Positions 18,989 to 29,838 are shown, counted from the first letter of the stretch. The stretch is DNA of 64,000 nt from JBBSDP01 sp963754335 (GCA_963754335.1 CAVWFQ010000009.1:320139-384138), one strand, 5' to 3'. Numbers and translations: made by a program. Notes: generated by a model not told the origin, from the letters alone.

Positions 18989-20467
18989 TTTGTGTTTGCC
19001 CCTGGGGCTGCGGCCAGCGCTTTTTCCAATGCGGCCCGGCGCTGACGCGCGTCGGCCAGCGGATCAAAGCCGGCCGGAGCGCGGCCAATGGTTCCCAGCC
19101 AGTCAAAAGCACGTACTCGCGCCGCCGGAGAACTGTCTTCCAGGAAAATGTAATTCTGTGTCACGATGCGCGAGACGAGGTCTGGCGTGGATGAAGCGCC
19201 GCGCAGGGCTTCGGTGAGGGCATCGGCATGGCGGCCGGCCTCACCGGCATGAACGGTCAGCACGGAACTCAGTTCCGGCGGAAGTTTTCCGTCGGTTGAA
19301 AGCTGCGTCATGAGCTCGTATGCCGATTGTTCCAAAATCCATCCCAGCGATTGTTTTTCCACCGTGCCGGCCGACTCAGCCTTGGTGTGTACCGCCGAGG
19401 CGAGTCGCGCGAGCGTGGCCTCATCGGCGACGAGAGACATGTCTCCGCAGGTGGGCGCGGCGGTTTGATCGCACAGATAAACCAGCGCCGCCCGCGGTGA
19501 TCCTGGCCGCGAAAGCGATTGCAGCGCCGCGAGCAACCCTGAGGCTTCCGAATCGACGCCATTTTCGTCCAGCAGTCGTTTTGAAGCCTGTGTCGCCGCC
19601 CGGTTGGCGCGAAGCACATTATCCGTGTAGACGAGTTCCGTCAGCGGATCGGATAAGTCAGGCCGCACTTCGATCACCGCGGCGACCGCGCTCGTTGAAT
19701 TGAGCGAAAAGGGCGCGATGACCGCGGACAGATCTTTTCCGTTCGTCAGCGGGCGATTCAGGATCGCCAGCTCGCGCTGAAGCACGGGGGGCTCGTGGGC
19801 GGCCATGGATTCCGAGTGCTCGTCCGATTCTGTTCCTGTCTTGCCGAGCGGAATCAGATTTTGGACCGCCAGGCCGATTTGTAGCGTCTGATCGCTCTTT
19901 GCCGCGTCGGCGCTGCTGATGCGGCACAGATCGATTTCTACCAGTCGATGCGTTGTTTGACCCGTTGCAGGATCTTTCAGCTCGGCCGGGTCGGCGAAGC
20001 GGAAAGTGAGCGTTGCGCCGTTCGGCAGCGCGCCCTGAAGCACGATCGGCTTGAACGTCGGAGCAGTGGCGTTGCCGACAAGTGAGACGACGAATGAATT
20101 GGCATCGGAGACGGATCCGGCGCGGGCACCCCGCGTGAGCTGGCCGTACGAGGGGACCGGCGTTCCACCACGGCTGGCGACGACCAGTGCCGACTGCGCT
20201 CTCGATGGGCTGAAGAACATTACCGGGTATCCGATCCAGCCGCATAAAAGTCACCTTTACGGACAAGGCATCTTTGGCGGATGTTTCCTTGATCGGATCG
20301 GTCAGCGGGCCGGAAAGGGGCGTTCCGGGGTACAACCGCACCGATGTGACCGGCTCCGGAGGCGGGGGGGGTGGCGGAGGCTGGCGCGATGCGCAGCCTG
20401 CCATCGCGAGCAGGTTTACGGCCAGAAGACAAATTCGCAGCGTTGCGCTCGGCACCAATGATTTCAC
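18985..20467 (-). CDS. Lipoprotein of unknown function, frame broken near 20212
   Basis: GTG at 20467, with GGAG ten bases upstream, starts a signal peptide ending in the lipobox LAMAGC (Cys25), followed by a poly-proline stretch PPPPPPPPEP. After the reading slips near 20212 (NV then FFSPSRAQSALVVASRGG) the rest continues for 405 residues to 18985. The mid part contains FVVSLVGNATAPTFKPIV and ATLTFRFADPAEL, suggesting beta structure, and the C-terminal third is helical (SLGWILEQSAYELMTQL) with a HEAT-like end. No family recognised. Translationally coupled to the AsmA gene by an ATGA overlap, so it likely works with it at the outer membrane (inference). Confidence 0.72.
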
Positions 20468-20575
20468 GCCGCGTAAACTCCAGATCTGCCCTCTCCCACA
20501 ATTTCGCATGATAGAACACCGCGTGACGCTTTCAAGAAAGAATTGTGCCTGCGACACCGCGCCGCTGGCGTGAGA

Positions 20576-21652
20576 TCATTCGCGCGGCGCGGAGGCCTTT
20601 TGAATTACACTTTCGACTTGCCGAATCAATTGGCCTCCTTCATCGTCGGCGAACTCCAGCGCCAGATCGAGTCGCCAGATCGGCATTCCGCTATCGAGCG
20701 ATGAAACAGGAATTTTAACCCAGTCTTTGGCCGTCGTCACCAGCATCTGTGCTCGCGCCGCCAGCGCTGCGGATCGAACCTGATCGATGTCCGATGCGGT
20801 AAATTCATGATGATCCGAAAAGAAATGATGCCCTGCATAATTGCCGCCGTGTGCGGACATCTGCGCGTCCAGCGCCTGCGGATCGCCAATCCCACAGAAC
20901 AGGAAAAATCGCCGTTGGCCCAATTCGCTGATCGGTAGCGCCGCACGCGTCGCGACAGACGCTGAATGCGAGCTCAGGCCGATGTGGACGTGGGCGCACC
21001 GATAGATTTTGGCGTTTGACTGATGACGGTGAAGAGTCGCTTCGATATTCGACACCGCTTCGGGAGAAACCTGATTGACGTGCGTGACGATAAAGGCGTC
21101 CGCACGGCGCAATCCGCTGAGTGGCTCACGCAGCATGCCACGCGGCAGGACGTGGCCGTATCCGAAGGGATCCCGGGCGTTGATCAGGACCAGGTCCAGA
21201 TCGCGCCGCACGGCTCGATGCTGGAATCCATCATCGAGCAGGAAAATATCGATCGCCGGATCGTCGCGCAGGACTTGTTCCGCGGCTGCGACTCGATTCG
21301 GATTGGCGATCAGCCTCACGCGATTGGGGCCGTTTGGGTTCAGCGACTGATCGAGCATTCGTTGCTCGTCACCCAGTTGGCCGGTTGATTTGTAGCCGCG
21401 CGAAAGGACGCAGACGTTGCGTCCTGCGTCGCGGAGTCGCCGGGCAAGGAATTCAACAGCCGGCGTCTTTCCCGTCCCACCCGTCGTGATGTTCCCGACA
21501 CTGATGACAGGCCTCGAAAGTCGGCGCGATTTGTTAAGCCCCTTTTCATAAAGGAAATTTCGCAGCCGCAAGGCAGAAGCATAAAAAGGCTCGGCGACCC
21601 CCGTCGCCAGTCGAATCGTCGAGGCGCCGATCCCGCGGCTTTCCCCGCTCAT
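20576..21652 (-). CDS. lpxK: Tetraacyldisaccharide 4'-kinase (lipid A synthesis)
   Basis: Phosphorylates the 4' position of the lipid A disaccharide at the inner membrane. The 358-residue protein is complete: N-terminal amphipathic region, P-loop in ISVGNITTGGTGKTPAVEFL (~50-68), VLSRGYK, LLDDGFQHRAVRRDLDLVLI with the DDGFQH motif, LPRGMLREPLSGLRRAD, and the C-terminal GIGDPQALDAQM and DHHEFT motifs. The presence of lpxK indicates lipid A, which fits the neighbouring AsmA-type gene. Frame is intact. It lies downstream of the GluQRS gene across a palindromic repeat and 109 bases upstream of the lipoprotein gene. Confidence 0.93.
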   Translation of the reverse strand: MSGESRGIGASTIRLATGVAEPFYASALRLRNFLYEKGLNKSRRLSRPVISVGNITTGGTGKTPAVEFLARRLRDAGRNVCVLSRGYKSTGQLGDEQRMLDQSLNPNGPNRVRLIANPNRVAAAEQVLRDDPAIDIFLLDDGFQHRAVRRDLDLVLINARDPFGYGHVLPRGMLREPLSGLRRADAFIVTHVNQVSPEAVSNIEATLHRHQSNAKIYRCAHVHIGLSSHSASVATRAALPISELGQRRFFLFCGIGDPQALDAQMSAHGGNYAGHHFFSDHHEFTASDIDQVRSAALAARAQMLVTTAKDWVKIPVSSLDSGMPIWRLDLALEFADDEGGQLIRQVESVIQKASAPRE

Positions 21653-21736
21653 GATTGCGCAAAGCGCCCGCTTCGCGCGGAACGGATGATGGAGTAGGCG
21701 TTGGAGAAGTCACGTCGGCTTGTGAGTATGGGCTCC

Positions 21737-21833
21737 GTGTCACGGCTTTCCAAGCCGTGACTCCTGTACTCAGAGATCGAAGTCGAGAACAAGGAGCCGG
21801 AGTACCGGCACACGGCTTGGAAAGCCGTGACAC
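21737..21833. repeat. Inverted pair of CACGGCTT palindromes (family C)
   Basis: Two inverted copies of a unit sharing GTGTCACGGCTTTCCAAGCC; each unit is itself a hairpin (CACGGCTT tcc AAGCCGTG at 21741-21759 and its complement at 21811-21829). Together they can fold into a longer stem. They fill the gap between the GluQRS and lpxK genes, both on the minus strand. Confidence 0.72.
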
Positions 21834-21835
21834 GA

Positions 21836-22791
21836 TCAATCGATTACTTTCTGCCGAAGCCATCGATCGTCGTCGGCCGTGAAGGTGACGGGTGATCGCG
21901 GGACATTGCGTAAATCGAATCGATCGATCAATTCCTGCGCTGATCGTGTCGGTGCAGTGAGTTCCACACCATCGCGCCACCAGAGCAAGCAGCCGGCCCG
22001 GTGCAACTCCCTGCTCGCGATAGTATGCAAGCCGCGTGTCTCCATGCCGCTTGGCCAGTCGTCTCCCGTCGGGGCCGGTGACGAGAGGAAGATGCCAGTA
22101 ACGCGGAATCTGCCGATTCCATCCGAGGGCATGGTAGATCAGAATTTGCCGCGGTGTGGAATCAAGCAGGTCATCGCCGCGGACGACGTCAGTGATGCCC
22201 ATCGCCGCGTCGTCGATGACGACCGCAAGCTGATAAGCCGGCGTTCCATCTCCTTTGGCAACGACAAAGTCACCGAGAGTGGCCATTTCAAATACGACCT
22301 GACCGCGAATCTCGTCGTTATATTCAAGACGCTGCGGCCGACTGCGAAAACGCAGGGCGGGCGCACGGCCGGAGGCGGCCTGCGCCGCCTCGATCGAAGC
22401 AAAGCGATCGCGGCAGGTGCCGGGATAAACCGCCGATCCGTCCTCCGAATGTGGAGCGCTGGCCGACGCTTCGATTTCCTTGCGAGTGCAGACGCATGGA
22501 TAGACAAAGCCGCCGTCCACAAGGCGTTTGATTGCCTGGCCGTAAATCTGCATCCGCAGGATTGATAGACCGGACCTTCATCCCAATCGAGTCCGAGCCA
22601 TTGCAGATCTCGGATCAAGCCGCGGTCCGCACCGCGCTTGATGTGCGGTCCGTCAAGGTCTTCGATCCTGAGCACGACCCGCCAGTTGTTTTGCTTCGCC
22701 AGAAGCCAGTTGATTAGAAAAGTCCGGGCATTGCCCAGATGCAGGCACCGGTGGGGGAAGGGGCCAATCGGGTCGTTCGCTCTGACGGCAT
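21836..22791 (-). CDS. gluQ: Glutamyl-Q tRNA(Asp) synthetase, frame broken three times
   Basis: Attaches glutamate to the queuosine base of tRNA(Asp). Starts with the class I synthetase motif TRLAPSPTG, followed after a slip near 22740 by LHLGNARTFLINWLLA and VLRIEDLDGPHIKRG. After a second slip near 22560 comes the GluQRS-specific zinc site YPCVCTRKEI...YPGTCRDRF, then QLAVVIDDAAMGITDVVRGDDLL and the KMSKS equivalent RLAKRHGDTRL. A third slip near 21975 leads to the short C-terminus, with no anticodon-binding domain, as expected for GluQRS and not GltX. Start ATG at 22791 lies two bases past the SGNH gene's stop, so the genes are cotranscribed. Motifs are all intact. Confidence 0.85.
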
Positions 22792-22793
22792 CG

Positions 22794-23945
22794 TTACCAG
22801 TCGAAGTTGTCGGTCACGCTTACAAAAAAACGCCCTTCAGTTTCGACGACAATCTGGTTCGCGCCGGCGTGAAGATGGATGGGAATCCGGTAGCCGCCCG
22901 GATGCCATCCCTTTGACGGAGTGTCCGGCCCGCCGTACAGGCGTTTGCCGTTAAACCAGCAGGTGTGGAGGTCGCCGCCGACATTCAGAAAGGCATCGCG
23001 ATCTTTCGGTGAATCATAGTTGGTCATCGCGATGAAAGACTTGGCCGGTCCGAAGAGATCCTGTAGCGAAATGGCAACGCCGCGACGGCGTTCCTGGTCG
23101 AGCCAGAAGTTTTCCGGCTTCTTTTCCTCGGGGAGGGTTTCGGTTTTCCAATGATCATCCACGTGCAGCGCGCCGATCGACTTCTCGTCCAACGCGGGAG
23201 TCGCATCATGGATCGCGAGGATCTTCCAATCCCGGATCACTCCGGGCAATAGATTGACATGAAGCTCGGTTGGCACGGGCACATCGGAATCTCCCATCGC
23301 ATCGAGGATCGCGCGGGCCATATAGCGAAAGCCAGCGAGGTTGAGATGTGCGCCGTCGAGCCACATCGTCGATTCCTTGCTGCGCGCTTCCTGCATCCTG
23401 CCGTAAACTTCCGCCACCGGCAGGTCGAATTTCGCCGCAACGCGATGCAGAATGACATTGACCTTCTGTAGTGCCGGTTCTTCGCCGGCAAATTGCGGCC
23501 CGAGATTGCTGGTTGTCAAAATCATCAGGCGGACTTTTTCTGATTTCATCCGCTCGGCGATGGCCGTGATTGTCGCTTCAAAGTCGGCCATGCTGACGCC
23601 GCTCCCCACGTCATTGATGCCTGTGTTCAGCGTGACGAGCGTTGGATGGAATACGAACACATCCCTGTCGAGCCGCTTTAGCATCCCGGCTGCGGTGTCT
23701 CCCCCGAGGCCGGCGCCGAAAAAGCGAGGCGTCGGCTTGCCCGCTTCCCGCAGCGCCTGTTCAACAAGCAGTGCGTAGGTTTGACCGTCGGTGATCGAAT
23801 CGCCAAGGCTGACAATTCGCTCGGGGGAACTGGGTGAGGTGGTGCTTTGTTCAACGCCATGAACGTTGGATGCAATGAGCGCGAGGGCAATCGCTACAAG
23901 AGAATGGAAGACTTGGATTTTGGAGAATCGACGGCTTAAAAGCAT
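22794..23945 (-). CDS. Exported SGNH/GDSL-type esterase
   Basis: Signal peptide (VFHSLVAIALALIASNVHG) and SGNH hydrolase domain: block I IVSLGDSITDG with the nucleophile Ser, block II Gly in GAGLGGDTAAG, block III GINDV with Asn, and block V WLDGAHLNLAGF with the Asp-His pair. The C-terminal ~140 residues (from PVPTELHVNLLPGVI) form a beta-sandwich-like region, probably a carbohydrate-binding or jelly-roll module, ending with FNGKRLYGGPD and HLHAGANQIVVETEG. A secreted carbohydrate esterase is likely. It follows a giant glycoside hydrolase gene on the same strand, separated by a palindromic repeat, which supports a joint role in polysaccharide breakdown (inference). Confidence 0.85.
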   Translation of the reverse strand: MLLSRRFSKIQVFHSLVAIALALIASNVHGVEQSTTSPSSPERIVSLGDSITDGQTYALLVEQALREAGKPTPRFFGAGLGGDTAAGMLKRLDRDVFVFHPTLVTLNTGINDVGSGVSMADFEATITAIAERMKSEKVRLMILTTSNLGPQFAGEEPALQKVNVILHRVAAKFDLPVAEVYGRMQEARSKESTMWLDGAHLNLAGFRYMARAILDAMGDSDVPVPTELHVNLLPGVIRDWKILAIHDATPALDEKSIGALHVDDHWKTETLPEEKKPENFWLDQERRRGVAISLQDLFGPAKSFIAMTNYDSPKDRDAFLNVGGDLHTCWFNGKRLYGGPDTPSKGWHPGGYRIPIHLHAGANQIVVETEGRFFVSVTDNFDW

Positions 23946-23957
23946 GAGTCTCTCTGA

Positions 23958-24028
23958 TGTAGGACAGCCGCCCTCGGCTGTGTGTTCGTCCGAAAACTGA
24001 AGACACAGCCGAGGGCGGCTGTGCTACA
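23958..24028. repeat. Long inverted repeat (family D)
   Basis: Left arm at 23958-23983 and right arm at 24003-24028, 26 bases each with a single mismatch, core CAGCCGCCCTCGGCTG. A 19-base spacer separates them. The right arm contains the stop codon of the glycoside hydrolase gene (24024-24026). Could terminate transcription or serve as an RNA-stability structure. Confidence 0.78.
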
Positions 24029-27000
24029 TGCCTCCCAGCGTCCACCGTACCGTACAACTCGGCTGACCGCTCCAGTAGGGGTGAAGCGTCAGGCCGTTGG
24101 TCTTGGTCGCGCTCTTGTCTTCGCCGAACACCAGGGCGGGGCCGCCGGTGCGGTTCACACGGAAGGTAAAGCCGAAGCTGGCGCCGGCTCTCGGGGTCCA
24201 TTCCTTGAGTTCACTCCAGGGGATGGCGATTTCATAGGTGGTCACGTTCCCGTTTCGCTTGACGATGCATTGCCCGCCTTCAACCGGTCCCTGATCGAAT
24301 TTCGCGCGTACCTGGCGCGGGAAGTAGTGGCTGCGGGGGACGCCGGGCGCGAGCAGCCGCCAGAGTTCCGTGCTGCCGTCGGTGCAGGCATACGCGGCGT
24401 ATTCGTAATCGGTATCCGGCATGGCGTGAAAGCCGGTGGTAAGGCGATCCGTGTCGGTGACCAGATCGTGATTCTCATAGCCGGGGATGATATCGAAAGC
24501 GAATTGAAGGCTGTTCCCGTCATAAGGGCTGTCGGGGGCGAAATCCTTTTTATAGACATGCGGCGCTTTGGTGAAGTCGATCGGGCGGCCACTGTTCTTA
24601 TGTTCCCAGTAAAACCGGAGCATGCTGCTCTTGAAGGCGCCCGCCACTTCCGGACGCGTGTTCATGATCCTCTCGAACTCGGGCCATTTGGGATCGGCGT
24701 GAGCGCGCTGCATGTCGCCGGCATTGTTGAGATCGACCATGAAGCATTTCAAGTAATCCGCCAGTGACTCGCACATGGCATTGTCCCGGCTGCTGTAGAA
24801 ATACTGATCCTGATCCCATTTGCCCAGACGGACGTGTGCGGCCGCGCCGGTGGGATCGTTAACGCGTGCGGCAATGTAAAAGAATTTGTCATCGTAGGCC
24901 GCCTTGAGCTCCGCGTAACTTCCGTCCGGCTGCTGTTCAACGAATTTGTTGAACGGTTGCCAGGCCTGGAGCGTCGCGTCCGCCTTTTTGGCGCTGGCAC
25001 GGACTGGAACGCCCAGATCCGTGTTCCAGTCATCGAGATCGCCGTCAATTTTCTTGGTGGACTTTCGCGCCAGCAGCACGTGCAGCGTTTCCTTCCATTG
25101 CGCCTGTCCGGCGTCGCTTTCGAAGTCGTACTTAAACGCGTAGGCGTTGGCCGGCGAGGCCGCTCCCTTGGCTATTTCGACCTTAAAATCCTTTGTTTCA
25201 CCGGGAGAGAGTTCGATTTCGAGATTTTCGTTCTTAAGCGAAAGATTCTCCGGCGCCGTGACCTTCAACTTGCCGGAGACCGGTCGGTTCAGCAGGTTGT
25301 GCACGGTCACATCACAGGAAGTACCCGCGGCCTCCACCGGCGATCCAAAATCGTGGGCGATGATCTCAACAGGACGAGCGCCGTCGATTTTCGAGGCGCT
25401 AAGTCGGTCCTGGATCAGCGCAACCCCGCCGTTCGGCGCGCAGATACCATCCCTGTAGATCCATTGGAATCTTGATTGATTTCTCTCCCTTGAAGGCGGG
25501 ATTGCCCGCCATGTCGAAGGCTTCGATCCGGCGGTCGGCATTATCGATGGTGATGGTGCCACCCTGGCTTTGATTGAGCTGCCACCAGATGCTGTCTTTG
25601 GTTCCTCCGCCGAACGCGGAGAGATTGGGCCGCAGCCTGCCGAGCAGGATCACGACGGCATCGGGATCTTCTCCAAACTGGAATGCGAAGGGGAGGCTCT
25701 TCAGGAAGAGCATCTTCTGGAATGGGCGGCCGGTGAGGAAGACGTTAAGCACGTTCGCCGCCAGCGCCGCCGGCTTGGGAAAGCGGAATTCGTCAGTGCC
25801 GCCGGGGGTGTTGTAGTACATCATCGGCGACTGCATCGGGTCGATCATCTTGTCACCGCAGGCCAGGAACTGGGTGACGAACTGATACGCGAGCATTTCG
25901 GTCGAAGCGCCCCAGGTTTCCGTTTCAATCACCGGCTTGTTGCCCCATTTGCGCATCACCATCGAACTGTAGTTGTTCGGCGGCATCACGTAATGATCGC
26001 TGATCATATCGATTCGCTTCATCCACTCGGCGCGATCCTCGCCGGTCAGGAACTTGTCCTCCAGGTTCATGATCGAGCCGGCGGTGACGGCGCTGACGCC
26101 AGCGTCGGCGTGATGGATGCCGTCCGCCATCGCCTTAAAGACGGCGCGATAGTGCGGCGAATCGCTTTCCCACCCGGAAGTGGAGAGGGGCTCCCACGGC
26201 TCGTTCCAGCATTCGATGGCCCAGAGAGAACCCACCCCGCCCTTTGGCCCGAATCGCTTGCAGAATTCGGTGACCCATCGGGAATATTCCGGAAGGTAGG
26301 CGTCGTCCGGCGTGTGGTCCTGCATCCAGCCGACGATGCCCGGCGTGGGGCCGGTGAAGGGCATTGCTTCGTACGAGACAGCGCCGAGTGTGACGACCAC
26401 TTTGAGATTCGCCTCGGCCATCATCTTGAGCGGTTCATCGAGATGGCTCCAATCGATTGAGCCGTCCCTTTTGTTCCATCCCCACATTCCGGGCAGTTCC
26501 CACCGCACAACTTTTACGCCGAGGCGCGTGAGGATAGCCAATCGCTCGCGCCGGGCAGCCGGATCGTTGCGGCTCTTATCATTGAGACCACCTTCGAGGA
26601 AACTCCCGCCTTCGGCCATCATCGGAACATCCGTGCGCGATCCATCGACTGGCTTCATCGCACAGAACAGAACAGAGAAACTGAGGATGCTCGCCGTTGG
26701 GGGCGATCGTGATGACGTAACAGCCGTAGGTCTGCGGCAGCGGGATTTTGACATCAAGCGTTGCGACGGCGGCGGCCTTATCTTCGATTTTGACCGGAAC
26801 CTGAGTTGTGCCACATTGCCGAACCACATCAACAACGGGCGGCGGCGTCATGCTCCATCCCATCGGCTTCTGGTCATACAACTTCCCCTGTCGCGTGGAG
26901 ACCTCCTGAACGGCGAGGGTCACGGAATTGAGGGGGACGTCCTTTCTGGTGACCTGCACGGTCAGCTCCGCCTCTTCGCCGGGGTAGAAAATCGCACCTG

Positions 27001-27163
27001 GCTTGCCGACTTTGAGTACTTGGTAATCGATGCTCGGAGCGACGCAGCCGAGGGATTTGAGGTTGTCGGGGTCCAGCATTTCGTTATCCCCGCGGGCCGC
27101 GGGCGAAAGCAGCGGGAGCAGGAACATCAGTGGGGAGAGAAATACAGGGGTTGAGAAGCGCAT
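24024..27163 (-). CDS. Exported clan-A-like glycoside hydrolase with CBM9-like tail, frame broken twice
   Basis: About 1046 residues. Signal peptide FLSPLMFLLPLLSPAARG; N-terminal beta domain (~30-170); TIM barrel (~180-560) with WAIECWNEPWE (likely acid/base Glu, ~324) and VIETETWGAS (likely nucleophile Glu, ~412), the pattern of GH5/GH39-type retaining enzymes; a linker with Ig-like sequence (TVHNLLNRPVSGKLKV); and a C-terminal CBM9-like module beginning KIDGDLDDWN (~706). Reading slips near 26655 and 25440, with exact continuation in the next frame. ATG 27163 has GAGGAA seven bases upstream. First gene of the minus-strand block; the precise family and substrate cannot be fixed from sequence alone. 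Confidence 0.75.
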
Positions 27164-27206
27164 CGCTGTTCCTCGGGCGCAGTCAAAGATTCGGCGGTCC
27201 AAAAAG

Positions 27207-27314
27207 TCTCTCCCTCTCCCGGTACTCCGGGAGAGGGCGCGGGGTGAAGGTCTTCGACGCACGATACCGATGGCCCTCACCCCAACCCTCTCCCAGAGTA
27301 CTGGGAGAGGGAGA
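27207..27314. repeat. Inverted pair of CTCTCCC/GGGAGAG units (family E)
   Basis: Unit 1 (27207-27250) holds CTCTCCC ggtactc CGGGAGAG followed by GGGGTGAAGG. Unit 2 (27274-27314) is its inverted relative: CCTCACCCCAACC, then CTCTCCC agagtact GGGAGAG. They lie in the 326-base gap between the divergent glycoside hydrolase and beta-propeller genes; the rest of the gap shows no gene, so promoters for both should lie there. Confidence 0.72.
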
Positions 27315-27489
27315 AGGAGCTTTGCCGACGGTTCGCTTGCACTCCCTCGTTCCTTTCATGCAGGCGACCGTTGATACGTTTTGCGTTCCAGGCCGTTGAT
27401 CGCCCGCGTGTGCACCGCCACGCAGTTGGACGGGAAATCCCGAGCGAGATAGGTTGAAGCAGCTCGTTCTTAAAATGGAGGTTTCCGTC

Positions 27490-29823
27490 ATGGCGATTCG
27501 TTGGCGACCGATTCCAGCTTCGCTTCTGCTTTTATCGATGTCGACGATTTGCCGAGCCGACATCACGTTCGAGTTCACGCTGCCCAAGGCTGCAACCACC
27601 AGCGCCGGCGTTTTCACGCCAGATGGAAAACTCGTGCGCGTCCTCTGGTCGATGCAGAAGCTTGAAGTCGGGCACTTTACACGCTCATGGGACGGCCGAG
27701 ACGAGTTCGGCGCCAAAGCGCCGGCCGGCGATTATGTATTCAAAGTTGCCGCCAATCGCGCGACTTATCGCAACGTGGGCGCGATCGGCAACAGCGGTTT
27801 GCCTCCCGATCCGGCCCATCACACGCCGGCCGCGATGCTTTCGGTCGTCGTCGATTCCGAAGGGGCGATCTATACCGCCCACGGCTGGGACGAGGCGGGG
27901 GCCGACTTCAAGAAATGGGACAAGGACGGCAATTCCGTCTACGACGCGCAATACCAGATTCGCAACGGTCAGCCGAACGGCGCAGCCTATTCCGTCGCCG
28001 TGGATGACGATTATCTCTACTGCGGAATGGGAGGCTGGCCGGATCCGACCTGGAAGGAAGCGCAGCAAATCCAGCGCTTCCATCGCAAGGACGGCAAGGC
28101 GGAAAAGTTCACGAAAGTGAACCGGCCTGACGGGCATATTCAGATTTACGAATGGCCCAGCAAGCGTGCGCCAGCGGGAGCATCGGAGGCCGACCTGGAC
28201 CGATACAAACTCCCACTGCGCACGTTGGCGATTCGTGGCGACACGATCTTTTGTGCAGACTGGCTAGGTAATCGCATCCTGAAGTTCAACAAAGCGACCG
28301 GTGAATCGCTCGGGGAATTTCCGGTCGAATTGCCAGAGGCGCTAGCGATCGACGCCAGCGGACGACTTTGGGTTGGCCACGACCATCACGTCGTCTCGAT
28401 CTTCGATGCCGACGGCCACCAGATCGCCCAGCCGATTACGGATCTGGGAGAAATCGAGGCGATATCAGTTGGCCCGCGCGGACAATTGGCCATTGCTGAC
28501 AGCGCCGCCGGGCAGGTGAAGATTTATTCGATTGAAGGAAACAAGGCGGCAATCGACGGAACTTTGGGTCAAAAAGCCAAGCCGGGCGATCGAGATCCGT
28601 CGCATTTCTTTCATCTGCGCGGGGTGGCGTTTGGCACCGACGGAAGCGTGGTGACGATTCAAAATGAACCGGTCGGCGGCGCACGACTGGCAAAATGGAC
28701 TTTGGAACCGAAGCTCACCGGGAAAGGCCAGGTTACGGCTTGGGACATCGACCCAAAGCTCGCGTGGGAGCAGTTCGGCTGCGAATTTGTGTCGCTCGGC
28801 AATTACGGCGCAGACGATCCCGACACGTTCTGTTCCATGACACTTCATAATTACCGCCTCCTCAATCACAACGCCGGGAAATGGGAATACACCGGCGACG
28901 GCGCGCTCGAGCCGGTGAAATATCGATCCGATCCACATGGCGTGCCACGCCTGCTCAAGCTTGGCGAAAATCATTTCTTCTATCTTCCCTCGGGCGACGG
29001 TGTGCAGATCTATCGAGTTGAAAAAAATGTATTTCATCTCGCCGCCCTCATTGGCGGCCGCAGTCCTTCGCCCGATGGAAAGAAAGAGGGAGATAAGCTG
29101 GGACAATGGACCTGGCACGACGCCGTCGGCGACGGTTCGCCGCAGCCGACCCGGATCGGATGGTTCAAGCAGCCCGGCGAGGGACATTACTCCGTCTTCG
29201 GCATCGACGTAGATAGCCAGGGCAACATCTGGTTCGCCAATACGGAAACGCAAAGCATTGTGATGATTCCAATCGGCCCGCTCGATCCGCGCGGCAATCC
29301 GACCTACGACTGGAAGAACGCTCGCGACGCGGTTGCGAAAGATGCTTCGCCTCTGAAGTTCCGTCCCAACATGGCGCAGCACGCCGACGATGGCTCGATC
29401 TACGCCTTCGGCTGGAGCGATAAGTGGCCGGAGCCGAAGAACAATCCATTCTGGATGGGCGGCACTACGCTGGCTCGATTTGACGCGAAGGGAAACCGGC
29501 TCTGGGCCGTCCAGCTCCCCGCATTATGCGTCGGGCTCGACAGCATCCCCGGCGGCGGCGGGTGCATGGCCGGGCAGGGGGACGGCGCGAAGATCCATCA
29601 TTTCACCTCTGACGGTTTGTACGTCGGCATGCTCTCGCCGGGCGACGCGATGGCCAAACAAAGCGGGTGGCTCGACAACCACGCATCGGTTGCGATCAAC
29701 CGCGACCCGCGTGATCAGGTGCTGGATATCTTCGCCGAGGATGATTTGGTCCTGCGAATCGGCTGGTATCGCGTGGATGACCGGAAAATTGAAGTGATCA
29801 GCGGAAACATTCATAAGCCGTGA
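27490..29823 (+). CDS. Exported NHL/beta-propeller protein with FlgD-type Ig domain
   Basis: Signal peptide MAIRWRPIPASLLLLSMSTICRA, then an FlgD Ig-like domain (FTPDGKLVRVLWSMQKLEVGH, WDGRDEFGAKAPAGDYVFKV, residues ~30-90), then ~650 residues of beta-propeller blades with recurrent SxDxxGxxW patterns (AIDASGRLWVGHDHHV; DVDSQGNIWFANTET; GVAFGTDGSVVTI). Such proteins bind ligands or glycans outside the cell. GGAGG at 27477-27481 sits eight bases before ATG 27490, which decides the start over a TTG at 27454. Transcribed divergently from the glycoside hydrolase gene, suggesting shared regulation (inference). Frame intact. Confidence 0.8.
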   Translation: MAIRWRPIPASLLLLSMSTICRADITFEFTLPKAATTSAGVFTPDGKLVRVLWSMQKLEVGHFTRSWDGRDEFGAKAPAGDYVFKVAANRATYRNVGAIGNSGLPPDPAHHTPAAMLSVVVDSEGAIYTAHGWDEAGADFKKWDKDGNSVYDAQYQIRNGQPNGAAYSVAVDDDYLYCGMGGWPDPTWKEAQQIQRFHRKDGKAEKFTKVNRPDGHIQIYEWPSKRAPAGASEADLDRYKLPLRTLAIRGDTIFCADWLGNRILKFNKATGESLGEFPVELPEALAIDASGRLWVGHDHHVVSIFDADGHQIAQPITDLGEIEAISVGPRGQLAIADSAAGQVKIYSIEGNKAAIDGTLGQKAKPGDRDPSHFFHLRGVAFGTDGSVVTIQNEPVGGARLAKWTLEPKLTGKGQVTAWDIDPKLAWEQFGCEFVSLGNYGADDPDTFCSMTLHNYRLLNHNAGKWEYTGDGALEPVKYRSDPHGVPRLLKLGENHFFYLPSGDGVQIYRVEKNVFHLAALIGGRSPSPDGKKEGDKLGQWTWHDAVGDGSPQPTRIGWFKQPGEGHYSVFGIDVDSQGNIWFANTETQSIVMIPIGPLDPRGNPTYDWKNARDAVAKDASPLKFRPNMAQHADDGSIYAFGWSDKWPEPKNNPFWMGGTTLARFDAKGNRLWAVQLPALCVGLDSIPGGGGCMAGQGDGAKIHHFTSDGLYVGMLSPGDAMAKQSGWLDNHASVAINRDPRDQVLDIFAEDDLVLRIGWYRVDDRKIEVISGNIHKP

Positions 29824-29838
29824 CGAAGAGGGAACTGG

